From IMG/VR virus record IMGVR_UViG_3300049491_000822, positions 1 through 33,698 of that record: DNA of 33,698 nt, one strand, 5' to 3'. How positions within the stretch are numbered: the stretch's first letter is position 1; the number at the start of each line of letters is the position of its first letter. The DNA comes from a virus. Under the pieces are notes generated by a model. The model saw only the letters and a program-made list of their open reading frames with translations, did not search any database and was not told the origin of the DNA. The position numbers and the translations under genes were made by a program. Below, piece after piece: positions 21,627-30,259 of this stretch.

Positions 21627-21962
21627 CTACTGGTCGACCTGGACGCCCGCGGCGCGCAGCAAATCGAACACGTCGGAACGGCTCGCGCCATCCGGCACCT
21701 CCACCCCGACGGAGACGGCGTACGCCGCCCACGCCTCGGTCGACGATCCGGGCCCGGAGGTCGGCGGCGCCACCGACGGCTCCGGCGAACCGCCCGGCTC
21801 ACCCTCGCCGTCCGGCTCCGGATCGGGCACGCCGTCCCGGACGCCGTCCACCCACGCGTGCTCACCGATCTGCACGGCGACCTCCGGCGGCACCGGGACG
21901 TCCGGGTAGGCCGGCCCGTACCAGACGCCGTCGATGGCCACATTCCCGGCCAACGGCGGCAT
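21627..21962 (-). CDS. Head-connector-region protein with C-terminal Rho-N/HeH-like motif
   Basis: ATG 21962 overlaps the capsid-gene stop and gives 111 residues. The N-terminal part (NVAIDGVWYGPAYPDVPVPPEVAVQIG) forms short strands as in actinophage proteins next to the major capsid gene. A Pro/Gly/Ser-rich linker (about 47-72) leads to AWAAYAVSVGVEVPDGASRSDVFDLLRAAGV, similar to small HeH/LEM or Rho-N-type helical modules found at this position. Function is probably structural; the exact role is unassigned. Confidence 0.65.
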   Translation of the reverse strand: MPPLAGNVAIDGVWYGPAYPDVPVPPEVAVQIGEHAWVDGVRDGVPDPEPDGEGEPGGSPEPSVAPPTSGPGSSTEAWAAYAVSVGVEVPDGASRSDVFDLLRAAGVQVDQ

Positions 21963-22999
21963 CAGGAGACCGTCGCAACCATGAGCGCCTTCGGGTTGGA
22001 CAGCACCGGCAGCGCGGTGGCGTCCGCGAAGCAGTCCTCCCGGTACGGCGGGGACACGTTCTTGTCGATCACCCCGACAATGCCGGGGGCCTCCGCGAAC
22101 GTCAGCTGCCCGGCGTTCGCCAGCTCCAACCCCGTCGCCGACAGACCCCACGCGGTGTACCCGAGTTCGATGCCCGCCGGAGGAACGAAGATCACCTTGT
22201 TGACGGGCAGGATCGACGTGGACGTGCCATCCACATCGACTTGCGAGTCATAAGTGTTGATCAGGCCGGGCAGCCGCATCCGGCGCAGCAGCCCCGACAG
22301 CTGGTCGAAGTCCACCTGGCTCGGGACCGCCCCGTTGGCGCCGAACAGCGCGCGGATCCCCGCGTTCTGCGCCATCAGCCACACGACGTCCTCGGAGCAC
22401 CAGAACCCGCCCGGCGCGTACCCGTTCAGGGCCCGGTAGTAGTTCGTCCAGGTCCGCAGGTTGCCCAGCACGTCCGCCGTGGCGATCGTCGACCACAGGG
22501 TGCCGGCGGTCACCAGGTTGCCGCCCGGCACCCCGAAGTCAGCCTGCAACTGGTTCTCACCGGTGCGCGTCAGATCGACGATGCCGTCGGTGAGCATGTC
22601 GCCGCGGGCCAGCTCCACGCGGGCCTGGATGGACCGCACGTTCACCTCGGTGTCGTCATACATGGCCGCCTCGATGGCCGGGGTGGAACCGCCCGCGTTG
22701 CGGGCCCGCTCCAGCTGGAGGCGTTCCAGCTCACCGCGGCCCAGGACCTGGGAGACCGGCGGGAGGCTGACCCGACGGGTCACCATGCCGTCCCGCTTGC
22801 CGCGCTGCGGCGGCGCGTCGAAGCTGCGGTACTTCGCGATCCGGGTGGTGACGGTGACCTCGTCGACCCCGACCGTCAGGTCCTGCACGGTCCGGTCGGG
22901 GAGGATCTGGTTCAGCACGAAATCCTGCCGGACGGGGACCTGACGCGCGAACGCGGTCAGAGCGGCCGGGGGGACGATGGAATCCCACACAATGGGCAT
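21962..22999 (-). CDS. Major capsid protein, E-type
   Basis: This 345-residue protein resembles the lambda-gpE-type family used by many actinophages. It opens PIVWDSIVPPAALTAFARQVPVRQDFVLNQILPD and has the conserved EVTVTTRIAKYRSFDAPPQRGKRDGMVTRRVSLPPVSQVLGRGELERLQLERARN stretch. The ending LSNPKALMVATVS is usual. It forms the HK97-fold shell. It is preceded by scaffold and decoration genes, as in lambda. ATG 22999 has GGAGAAACC upstream. Confidence 0.92.
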   Translation of the reverse strand: MPIVWDSIVPPAALTAFARQVPVRQDFVLNQILPDRTVQDLTVGVDEVTVTTRIAKYRSFDAPPQRGKRDGMVTRRVSLPPVSQVLGRGELERLQLERARNAGGSTPAIEAAMYDDTEVNVRSIQARVELARGDMLTDGIVDLTRTGENQLQADFGVPGGNLVTAGTLWSTIATADVLGNLRTWTNYYRALNGYAPGGFWCSEDVVWLMAQNAGIRALFGANGAVPSQVDFDQLSGLLRRMRLPGLINTYDSQVDVDGTSTSILPVNKVIFVPPAGIELGYTAWGLSATGLELANAGQLTFAEAPGIVGVIDKNVSPPYREDCFADATALPVLSNPKALMVATVS

Positions 23000-23045
23000 G
23001 ATCGGGTTTCTCCGTTCCTGATCTGAGAGTCGTCCGGCGCTGAGA

Positions 23046-23444
23046 TCAGGCCCGGAAGTCGAGCAGCTTGAGGTCGACCTGACCGGCCGCGTCCAGGCCG
23101 TTGCCGGTCGCCAGCTTCGCCACGGAGATCGCGGCGAAGCTCCGGACGTAGGCGACAGACACCCGGCGGGTCAGCAGGGTGGGCACCTTCGTAGCGTTGT
23201 ACAGGATCCCGACGGCCGTCTGCCGGCCGTCCGAGGCGCCGTCGTTGTACGGGCCGAGCAGGCCGCCCGTGGTGACCTTGCCAAGCACGATGCCGGAGAA
23301 CAGGAACCCGTTCGGGTAGTGGGTGCCGGCGGTGAACAGGGCGAAGTCGAGCCGGCCGAACTCGGTCGACCAGGGCAGGGAGTCGATGAGCCAGGACCGG
23401 TCCTCGGTCAGGTAGCTGGTGGTTTCGACCGCGATGTCGGTCAT
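23046..23444 (-). CDS. Capsid decoration protein (lambda gpD-like)
   Basis: This 132-residue protein has ETTSYLTEDRSWLIDSLPW, then ALFTAGTHYPNGFLFSGIVLGKVT, AVGILYNATKVP and RRVSVAYVRSFAAISVAKL. This is the recognisable pattern of head-decoration proteins in actinophages: a bulk of beta strands with Gly at turns and a gpD-like length. It would bind trimeric sites on the expanded capsid. ATG 23444 has GAGAGGTG upstream. Its neighbours are scaffold and major capsid. Confidence 0.85.
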   Translation of the reverse strand: MTDIAVETTSYLTEDRSWLIDSLPWSTEFGRLDFALFTAGTHYPNGFLFSGIVLGKVTTGGLLGPYNDGASDGRQTAVGILYNATKVPTLLTRRVSVAYVRSFAAISVAKLATGNGLDAAGQVDLKLLDFRA

Positions 23445-23485
23445 GGGTCACCTCTCGGTGCGGTGGTGCACGGGTGGGGGGACGT

Positions 23486-24271
23486 TCAGTTGCCCGTGGC
23501 GGGCTTGGCGAATCGGCGTGCAGCTTCGGCGCGGCCCGCCTCGGCGGCGGACGCGGGAGCCGGGGGGGCCTGACCTTGACCGAACGAGGGCCACCCGGGC
23601 GCCGGGCGACCCGGGATCCCCGGCTGGCCAGGAAGCCCCGGGGTGCCGGCGGTCACCTTCGGGGCGATCGTGTCCGCCCACACGCCCAGCGCGTCGGCTT
23701 TCACGGTGCCGTCCGGGTTCAGGTACGTGCCCGTGCTCAGACCGTCGATGAGCGCCTGACGGCGCGCCAGGTCCGCCACACCACGGGCCGGGTCGGTGAG
23801 CAACGCACCGAATTGGGTGCGCACCAGCTCCGTGCCGTACCGGGCGACCGCTTCAGCCCTGGCGGCCTCCGCGCCCTCCTGGCGGGCCCTCTCCAACGCC
23901 TGCTGCTCCGGCGGCAGGCTCGCCGCCTTCAGCTGGTCCCGCTCGGCCTTGATCGCCTCATAGTCGGCGCGACCCTTCGCGGACGCCTCGTGCTGACGGG
24001 CGTGGTGCTTCCAGTAGGCGGCCTGGAACTCCGGGGTCATGTCGGCCACCGGGGTGTTGACCGGGTACCCGCCGGGGGTGAGCTGCGGCGCCTGCTGCCC
24101 CGGCGGTGCGGGCGGTGCGGGTGCCGAAACCTGGCCTGCCGGCGGTGCAGATGGTGCCGCCGGTGCTCCGCCGCCCGCGCCCTGGCCCAGGTCGGGCAGG
24201 AGCGGTGACGAGCCGTGCGGCATCGCATGGTGCGAGTCGGGCAGGTGGGTGCGGGCGTAACGCAGACTCAC
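23486..24271 (-). CDS. Capsid scaffolding protein (261 aa)
   Basis: A disordered Pro/Ala/Gly-rich N terminus (about 20-70) is followed by an extended helical, charged region (about 84-160; KHHARQHEASAKGRADYEAIKAERDQLKAASLPPEQQALERARQEG and the RQEGAEAARAEAVARYG stretch). A Gly/Pro linker leads to a basic C terminus ending RRFAKPATGN. This is the build of a scaffold: helical rod plus capsid-binding basic tail. Start GTG 24271 has GGGAGACC upstream. No protease gene is visible, so scaffold may leave intact or be cut by another phage protein. Confidence 0.8.
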   Translation of the reverse strand: MSLRYARTHLPDSHHAMPHGSSPLLPDLGQGAGGGAPAAPSAPPAGQVSAPAPPAPPGQQAPQLTPGGYPVNTPVADMTPEFQAAYWKHHARQHEASAKGRADYEAIKAERDQLKAASLPPEQQALERARQEGAEAARAEAVARYGTELVRTQFGALLTDPARGVADLARRQALIDGLSTGTYLNPDGTVKADALGVWADTIAPKVTAGTPGLPGQPGIPGRPAPGWPSFGQGQAPPAPASAAEAGRAEAARRFAKPATGN

Positions 24272-24300
24272 GGGGTCTCCCTGTCGGAGGTGACGATGAC

Positions 24301-24315
24301 GGCCCGTGGCGGGCC
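24301..24315. repeat. Small inverted repeat in the MuF-scaffold spacer
   Basis: GGCCCG-TGG-CGGGCC (24301-24315) forms a 6-bp stem in the 83-bp spacer between the MuF-like stop and the scaffold start. A run of five T on the minus strand (24346-24350) precedes it, rather than follows it, so it is not a good terminator in the late direction. Confidence 0.3.
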
Positions 24316-24354
24316 GATACTCCCCCCGGACCGGGACCCGGCCGGGGAAAAAGA

Positions 24355-25341
24355 TCAGGCGGACGCGAGACGCCCACGCATCCGCTCGGCCAGCTCCCGC
24401 TGGAAGGCGAGCGGCCCGGCGACCTGGTCGCCCGCGGCGGCCCGGGCCTCCAGCTCGACGATGGTGCGCTCCGCCGAGCTGAGGACCGACGGCGCATCTA
24501 CGTCGATGTCAGCGGCCGAAACAACCCGCCGAGCCGCCCCCCGGGGACCCGTCGGGTCCTGGCCGGCCGGATTCAACACCGGCCCCAGCTCGCCGTGCTC
24601 CGTCAACTGGTAGCGGGTCCGTTTCAACGCGGCGGCGGCCGTGGCCCCGGCGTCGACATACAACCGCCGCAGGTCCTCCCGGTTCAATGACCGTCCCGGG
24701 TCGCGGCCACCGGCGAGCACCGGAGCGACGACACATTTGCATCGGTCATGAATGGGCATCAGATGTTCGGCGCGGTAGATCCGGTCCGACGCGACGATGC
24801 ACAGCCCGCAGGTGCCGCCCTCGGACAGCTCCGGCCGGATGATGCGCCGGAAACCGACCACCTCATCGATGGGCGCCAACGTCTGCCGGGCGCCCTCACG
24901 CATCCCGATGGTCAGGTCCGTCTCGGCGACCAGCAGGGCCCGCCGCTCGGCGCGCTCGGCGGCCTCCAGGTCCTCCAGCCCCTGCAGGCGCAGCCGCCGA
25001 TAATCCTTCACCGGGCGTTCCGCGACCGCCTGCGGGTCGGTGCCGCGCGGGGCGTCCACGAGCCGGACCGGCACGAGCGGCGCCGAGACGTCGAACACGG
25101 CGAGGCTGCGGCGCAGCTGCGCGGCGACGAGGTTCGCCTCCCGCTGCTGCCCGGCAGCCACCGCCCGGGCCACCGCAGCCGTGTAGCCGGCCACCTGCTC
25201 GTCGTCGTACCGGTTGAGCAGGGCCGCCCAGAGGCGACGGATCTCGGCGAGCACCGCGGCCCGGATCGTCGTGCGTGCCCGGGCGTGCGCGTCGATGAGC
25301 AGGCCGACCCGGCGGGTCCGCTCCGTGGCCGACAGGGCCAT
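24355..25341 (-). CDS. MuF-like minor head protein (328 aa)
   Basis: A long helical N-terminal part (about 1-155) leads to the signature block GFRRIIRPELSEGGTCGLCIVASDRIYRAEHLMPIHDRCKC. This has a CxxC knuckle (C178, C181) and a His/Cys cluster (H193, H198, C201, C203), as in the actinophage MuF/VG15 family. It is bound near the portal and is thought to be injected or to help head completion. ATG 25341 overlaps the portal stop. The remaining C-terminal about 100 residues are helical and Arg/Ala-rich. Confidence 0.85.
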   Translation of the reverse strand: MALSATERTRRVGLLIDAHARARTTIRAAVLAEIRRLWAALLNRYDDEQVAGYTAAVARAVAAGQQREANLVAAQLRRSLAVFDVSAPLVPVRLVDAPRGTDPQAVAERPVKDYRRLRLQGLEDLEAAERAERRALLVAETDLTIGMREGARQTLAPIDEVVGFRRIIRPELSEGGTCGLCIVASDRIYRAEHLMPIHDRCKCVVAPVLAGGRDPGRSLNREDLRRLYVDAGATAAAALKRTRYQLTEHGELGPVLNPAGQDPTGPRGAARRVVSAADIDVDAPSVLSSAERTIVELEARAAAGDQVAGPLAFQRELAERMRGRLASA

Positions 25342-26795
25342 CAGGCGGCCGGCTGGTCCGGGACGGCCTGCGCCGGCTGCGCGGCAGGCTGGACAGCGAC
25401 CGACGCAGCAGCAGCGGGCTGCGGGGCGTTGAACAGCAGATCATCGGCGCGCTGCGCCTCGATCCGGGCGATGTCGTCCGGGGACAGCTGCAACACGTGC
25501 TGCGCGACCGCCGCCCACGGCATCCCTGACGCCTTTGCCTTCACCGCGGCATCGAAGCGTTCCGCGAGCGTGGAGCGCTCGGCGGACTGCCAGATCGTCA
25601 CGATCTCCGAAGGCTCCGCCCGGGGCGCGTCACCCTGGAACCGAAACGCGAGCGCCACCAGGCGGGCCAGACCCCGGCCGCCGCGCCGTCGCCGGTCCTC
25701 CACCTTCGTGGTCGCCGACTCCCGTTGCAGGCTCGCACCCTCCGCCGAGCCCTGCACGGCGTCCGGGGTCAGCCAGTGCAGCGGCGTCCGGGTCGCGGCG
25801 GCCAACGCTTTCACGTCATCCAGGACGGCCATCCGCAGCGGTCCCAGATCGATGGGCTGCGACTCCCAGAAATCCGTCTCTGACCCGACCTTCCAGAGCG
25901 CACCCGGGTCGTCGGTGAACATGTTCGTGTAGTCGATCCTGTTGCCGTCCTCGTCCTCATCAGGGAGGCCCTTCACGGCACGCTGCCGGTGCGCCTGATG
26001 TTTCCCGATGACGAGGCGGTCGAAGATGCCTTCGTTGATCCGGTCCAGGACCGCGAGATGCCCCTCGAACTCTCCGATGCCCCGCCGGTTCGAGACCCGC
26101 ACCACGGGCACGACGTCCTCGAAACCGGTCGGCAGGACACCGGACATCTCCGGATCCCAGTCCATGCCGGACGGATTCGAGGACGCATTCTTCCGGCGCG
26201 TCACCCAAATCTGGCCCGGCAGGTAGACGTAGATGAACTCCTCACCCGTCCACTCATCGCGCCGCACCTTCAACGCCGCCCGCGCCAGGCCCGTCACCGG
26301 GTCATCGGCGGTGATGACGTCCAGCGGGGACTCCGCGGTGATAGTCGACACGCCGTCGCCCGCCGGGGGGGCGGTGATGCCGTACCCGTCGCCGAGGCCC
26401 ACCTGATGGCCGAACAGGTCGGCGCACACCAGGTCCAGATCGTTGGCCCGGAAGATCCGGGCCGCCTCCGCGTCGCCCGTGAAATCAGAATCGACGGCGG
26501 TGCGGAAACCGAGCGGCACCATCCGCTCCACCACCGAATCCACCACGACCTCGGCGTAATTCATCCGCGCCTTACGCAAGAACTCTTTCATCTGGTCCGA
26601 CCAGCCGAACGCCGCCGACGAGATCGGCGGGTCCCCTCGCAGGTGCGCCGCCAACAAGGTCAACGGGGGCCGAACCGGCCGCGAATCCATCGCCGTCGCC
26701 GACCAGCCGACACCGGCGACTCGCGCCCGCCGCGCCGTGTCCAGCTTGTGCATCCACCACCCGGGGGAGCCCGGCGTTTCAACGTCGATCGGCAC
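25341..26795 (-). CDS. Portal protein (SPP1 gp6-like), 484 aa
   Basis: This protein has the portal layout: an N-terminal helical region (FLRKARMNYAEVVVDSVVERMVPLGFR), a beta-rich wing (EEFIYVYLPGQIWVTRRKN, VVPVVRVSNRRGIGEFEGHLAVLDRINEGIFDRLV), then long helices. A Pro/Ala/Gln-rich tail closes it (about 450-484). It forms the dodecameric ring at the packaging vertex, next to the MuF-like protein. GTG 26795 has GGAGG upstream. Unusually, it is separated from the terminase by four other virion genes. Confidence 0.9.
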   Translation of the reverse strand: MPIDVETPGSPGWWMHKLDTARRARVAGVGWSATAMDSRPVRPPLTLLAAHLRGDPPISSAAFGWSDQMKEFLRKARMNYAEVVVDSVVERMVPLGFRTAVDSDFTGDAEAARIFRANDLDLVCADLFGHQVGLGDGYGITAPPAGDGVSTITAESPLDVITADDPVTGLARAALKVRRDEWTGEEFIYVYLPGQIWVTRRKNASSNPSGMDWDPEMSGVLPTGFEDVVPVVRVSNRRGIGEFEGHLAVLDRINEGIFDRLVIGKHQAHRQRAVKGLPDEDEDGNRIDYTNMFTDDPGALWKVGSETDFWESQPIDLGPLRMAVLDDVKALAAATRTPLHWLTPDAVQGSAEGASLQRESATTKVEDRRRRGGRGLARLVALAFRFQGDAPRAEPSEIVTIWQSAERSTLAERFDAAVKAKASGMPWAAVAQHVLQLSPDDIARIEAQRADDLLFNAPQPAAAASVAVQPAAQPAQAVPDQPAA

Positions 26796-26813
26796 TCCGG
26801 AGCCTCCCTGCGG

Positions 26814-29504
26814 TCAGAACGGTATGCCGACGAGGCCGGACGGTGGACGCGGAGTGCCGATCAACCCGGCAGCCGAACGCGGCGTGCCGACCAGCCGCGG
26901 GAACACGTGCGGCGTGCCGATCTTCGGCGGGAACATCGGCCCCATGACTTCGAGGTCGGCCACCGCGAACACGACGACACCGCCACCGGCGACGACGAAC
27001 CGGACCGCAACCAGCCCGCCGACAGCCCCGACAGCCACCGGCGCCGAGCCGGCCAGCCCCCGACTCCCACCGAGCACCCCCGTCGCGCCCGCAGCGACCG
27101 GCGCGGACGCGAGAACACCTCGCGCGACGACCAGCGCGGCGCCGGCACCCGAAGTGGCCGAGGCGGACCCGGTGAGATCTTTCGCCGCACCCAACGTCGC
27201 GGCGGCCCCCGCGGCGGCCGGCGCCACCCCGACGACCGGCCGGGCGAGCCCGGCCGTGCCGCTACCCGCCGCCGAGGCGGTACCGGACCCGGCGACCGGC
27301 CGGGCGGCGACCAATGCACCCGAGGCGGAAGCAGAGATGGCGCCGACACCGGCGAGTGCCCGTTGACCCTGAATCGACAGGTCGCCCGTGGCGCCGCTGG
27401 TCGCCGCGCCGGAACCGGCGACCGGCCGAGCAACCCCGACAGCACCAGACCCGCCCGCTGAGGCCGACCCGGACCCGACCAGTGGCCGGGACGCCTCCGT
27501 CGCGCCGGTCCCGCCGGCCGCCGCCGGTCCAGTACCCGCGAACACCTTGGCAGCGACGGCCGCGCCGGATGCTCCCGCGGCGACCGCAGCAGACCCCGAA
27601 AAAACCCGTGCAGCAGCGACATCACCGGCGCCACCCCCGGCGACGGGAGCGACAGCGGTCAGCGGGCGGGCCGACTCCAACACTCCGCCGGCCGAGACGG
27701 CTACCGGGCCGACAGCACCCAACGGGCGAGCCAGCGAAGCGGACCCGCCGCTGCTGCCGGACGACGCGGCCGACCCGTCCAGGGCGACCAGATCCCCCGC
27801 CGTGGCGGGACCAATCTGGAAAGCGGTGTCCGTAATGCCCAGGCTGTCGCCGTATCGGGCGCCCATCGACGCCGCGAACGTACAACCCCACCAGAACTCG
27901 ACAGCCGAAACCGACGACTGAGCACCGACCAGATGCACCGTCGGAGTCGTCGACTCCCCCACATACAGATACACATCGGTCGCACCGGCATTGTAAGTAA
28001 CTTCAATGCGATAAGCAGTCCCGACCGCTATAGCACCGGAACCCGACTGATCCAACACGGAACCCGCATTATTGACGAGTTGCAGGACACCGGCGAACGT
28101 CACATCCAGCATCCACTGAACGGCGGACCCCGTCCACGCCAACGCCATCCGATATCCGCCGCCGAGAGAATCGACGGAATGATACCAGCGCCACGCGGCT
28201 TGCGAAACCGCAGAATGCGACCACACAATGTACGACGTGTCCGAGGCCGGCCATTTGACCTGCGGCGACCGAGCCCCGGACGCATCGACCGTCGGCGCGG
28301 TCCCCTGCACCGACGTCGGCGCCGGAATGTCGCCCGACCCTGTCGACCCGATTGTGAACGTCCCCGGAGACAGACCGTTGCCGGTCCACCGGACCAGAGT
28401 CGTGGCCAGCACCCCAGAAGCACCGGACGAAACCTGCCCGGCCGCTGCCGCCGTCCGGGAAACCTCAGTCGCACCGACGGCACCCGCTGCCACCGGCGCC
28501 GCACCGACGAAATCGACCACCCGTGCGAGCGGGCCGCCCGACGCGCTACCCGACGCCGCCGCCGAAGCGGCCACGGGCCGGGCGACTCCCACCGTCGCCA
28601 CGCCAGAAGCGCTGACCGGACCGAAACCCGCCGCCGAACGCTCCACCGCGGCGACGGCGGTCGCAGACGCGGCGATGACACCAGGAGCGGCGAGCGGACG
28701 ATCGCGAGCCACCGCGCCGGACGCCGACGCCGACGCCGACGCTGACGCCGCCAGGTCCCTGGCAATGCCAGCGCCGGACAGGCCGAAAATCTCGACAGCG
28801 ACAGCGGTCGGCTTCTGCCCCGCGGCCGTCAACTCACCGGTCGTCTTGGAACCGGCCGCACCGACATTCGGCCAATAGGCGGAGAAGACAGCCCAGTCGA
28901 ACGTGCCCGGATTCGACGAAGTGCCGAGCAGCTCATACCCGTTCTGCCGGGTCGGAGTTATCCCGTTGATCGTCTTCCAGGTGAGACCGGCGATCGGGAC
29001 CGCGTTCCAGTCCGCGAAGAACGCCGTGACCGCAGAATTGGCCGCAGTGGTGGTGACATTCAGGACCGGATCGGCGACCCCGGCATTGTCGACCCCGGCC
29101 GAAGCGCCGACACCGCCGCTGCCCCGCCACACCTCGACCGCGATCGCGGCCATCCGGTCGATACTGGACGTCAACGTCGACTGAACGACGAAAGTTGCAT
29201 CCGCGGACGCCACGGAAGTCCACAAGAAGACGTCACAAAGATTGGCGTCATCGGTGGTGTTCGGTTTCTGCTGCTGCGCGTACGTCAAGCCGCCGCCGGT
29301 GGGGACGCTCAACCCGGAGACGCCGTCCTCCACGGCACCGAAAACCACGAGCACGTCACCGGCCTTGACAGTCACCGGCGCCGAACACACCGTGCCGTTC
29401 GGCCGGACCACCGTCCACGGCTCCGGCCCCACGAACGCGACCAGCACCGGCGGCGCGACAGCAGCCTTCGACCCGCCCAGCGGGTACAACAGCGGAGACG
29501 TCAC
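26814..29504 (-). CDS. Large repeat-rich virion adhesin (896 aa) with LamG-like domain
   Basis: The N-terminal 240 residues form a beta-rich carbohydrate-binding-like domain (WTVVRPNGTVCSAPVTVKAGDVLVVFG and IAVEVWRGSGG). Residues 248-368 hold about six copies of an Ala/Gly/Ser/Val repeat of roughly 20 residues. Residues 369-590 form a LamG/concanavalin-like sandwich (VRWTGNGLSPGTF; SYIVWSHSAVSQAAWRWYHS; YRIEVTYNAGATDVYLYVGE). Residues 592-834 hold twelve tandem repeats starting ARP(V/L) every 20 residues (one unit is 22). The last 37 residues form four 10-residue repeats around I/V-GTP. GTG 29504 has GGGAGGG upstream. Likely a surface fibre or capsid-associated adhesin with repeats as an extended stalk. 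Function is inferred; nothing suggests an enzyme. Confidence 0.75.
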   Translation of the reverse strand: MTSPLLYPLGGSKAAVAPPVLVAFVGPEPWTVVRPNGTVCSAPVTVKAGDVLVVFGAVEDGVSGLSVPTGGGLTYAQQQKPNTTDDANLCDVFLWTSVASADATFVVQSTLTSSIDRMAAIAVEVWRGSGGVGASAGVDNAGVADPVLNVTTTAANSAVTAFFADWNAVPIAGLTWKTINGITPTRQNGYELLGTSSNPGTFDWAVFSAYWPNVGAAGSKTTGELTAAGQKPTAVAVEIFGLSGAGIARDLAASASASASASGAVARDRPLAAPGVIAASATAVAAVERSAAGFGPVSASGVATVGVARPVAASAAASGSASGGPLARVVDFVGAAPVAAGAVGATEVSRTAAAAGQVSSGASGVLATTLVRWTGNGLSPGTFTIGSTGSGDIPAPTSVQGTAPTVDASGARSPQVKWPASDTSYIVWSHSAVSQAAWRWYHSVDSLGGGYRMALAWTGSAVQWMLDVTFAGVLQLVNNAGSVLDQSGSGAIAVGTAYRIEVTYNAGATDVYLYVGESTTPTVHLVGAQSSVSAVEFWWGCTFAASMGARYGDSLGITDTAFQIGPATAGDLVALDGSAASSGSSGGSASLARPLGAVGPVAVSAGGVLESARPLTAVAPVAGGGAGDVAAARVFSGSAAVAAGASGAAVAAKVFAGTGPAAAGGTGATEASRPLVGSGSASAGGSGAVGVARPVAGSGAATSGATGDLSIQGQRALAGVGAISASASGALVAARPVAGSGTASAAGSGTAGLARPVVGVAPAAAGAAATLGAAKDLTGSASATSGAGAALVVARGVLASAPVAAGATGVLGGSRGLAGSAPVAVGAVGGLVAVRFVVAGGGVVVFAVADLEVMGPMFPPKIGTPHVFPRLVGTPRSAAGLIGTPRPPSGLVGIPF
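27005..27731 (-). repeat. Twelve-unit tandem array of 60-bp coding repeats
   Basis: Residues 592-834 of the adhesin start a new unit with an ARPx/AKxx/SRxx block at 592, 612, 632, 652, 672, 692, 714, 734, 754, 774, 794, 814, then a half unit at 834. Period is 20 residues except one 22. Consensus is approximately ARPVAGSGPAAAGASGALVA. Units differ at many positions, so the array is old rather than newly duplicated. Confidence 0.8.
28403..28763 (-). repeat. Six-unit array of about 60-bp coding repeats upstream of the LamG-like domain
   Basis: Residues 248-368 hold units starting ARDL, RDRPL, ERSA, ARPV, ARVV, SRTA with spacing near 20 residues. They share the composition and ARPV/GxxxAxASG texture of the second array but are more degenerate. 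Confidence 0.65.
28720..28749. repeat. GACGCC hexanucleotide microsatellite
   Basis: Five consecutive hexamers (GACGCC x3, GACGCT, GACGCC) occur here. On the coding (minus) strand they encode an (Ala-Ser)-type run at about residues 252-261 of the adhesin. Hexamer slippage would change repeat number without breaking frame. Confidence 0.75.
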
Positions 29505-29516
29505 GGCCCGCCCTCC

Positions 29517-30206
29517 CTACTGGAGGGCGAAGTTGACCTCGAAGCCCACCGACCCGACCGACGCCACCGACCCCTGCACCAGCCGCAGCCCCGAGTTCGC
29601 CGGGACCAGCATGTCCGACCCCTCCGAGCGGACGAACTCCGCGCCCTGTGCCGCGTTCACCGCGGCACCCGCCGACGTCTCCTCCGTGAAGACGTGCCGG
29701 AACGCGACATGCGCGCCCGCCGTCGCACCGCCGGACGGCGCCAGCCGCGCCGTCACCTGAGAGGGCAACGCGGCGAGCGCCGGATCCATTTTCGCGATCG
29801 TCGCGTTCGCCAAGTTCGTGTCATCCGTGGCGACCGTCGTACCACCCGTCCCGACCGCGCTCGTTCGGGTCAGGTGCAATCGGACACCCAGGACACCTGT
29901 CACGGCGACATCGATTGCCGGGAACGCCCACACCGACAGGACCCGCAGGCTCACCCCTGAACCGGTGGCGTTGAACAGGTCCGCGTACACCTTCGACGCG
30001 CCCACCGCCTGCGGCGGGATCACCAGCCGGTACACACCCACCGGCTGCACGTTCTTCACCGGCAGCGGATTCGACTCCGACGCGTCCGTTGCCGCACCGT
30101 CGACGCCATAAGTGACTTTCACCCGCTGATACTTCACGCCGCCGATGTCATCAGCGGCCGTCGTGTCCCCACCCGAACCCGCATTGAGGGTGATGTTGTC
30201 GGCCAT
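29517..30206 (-). CDS. Unknown virion protein (229 aa)
   Basis: This protein opens MADNITLNAGSGGDTTAADDIGGVKYQRVKVTYGVDGAATDASESNPLPV, the start of a family often seen next to adhesin or capsid genes in actinophages. The rest is beta-rich (VYRLVIPPQAVGASKVYADLFNATG and HVAFRHVFTEETSAG), suggesting a structural subunit. ATG 30206 has AAGGG upstream. No domain with a known activity is visible. It lies in the block between terminase and portal and probably works with the adhesin. Confidence 0.7.
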   Translation of the reverse strand: MADNITLNAGSGGDTTAADDIGGVKYQRVKVTYGVDGAATDASESNPLPVKNVQPVGVYRLVIPPQAVGASKVYADLFNATGSGVSLRVLSVWAFPAIDVAVTGVLGVRLHLTRTSAVGTGGTTVATDDTNLANATIAKMDPALAALPSQVTARLAPSGGATAGAHVAFRHVFTEETSAGAAVNAAQGAEFVRSEGSDMLVPANSGLRLVQGSVASVGSVGFEVNFALQ

Positions 30207-30259
30207 GTCATCACCCTTTCGTCAATAGAATTCCTACCGATACCGCCGGATTCAGCGGA

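Noticed and set aside
24748-25932. 394-codon plus-strand frame opposite portal and MuF genes
   Set aside because: Shadow frame across two conserved virion genes.
25989-27461. 490-codon plus-strand frame opposite portal and adhesin genes
   Set aside because: Arg-rich low-complexity shadow; the opposite frame has portal and repeat structure.
26960-27760. CRISPR-like array impression from evenly spaced repeats
   Set aside because: Repeats are coding, degenerate, have no unique spacers of constant length and no cas genes nearby.
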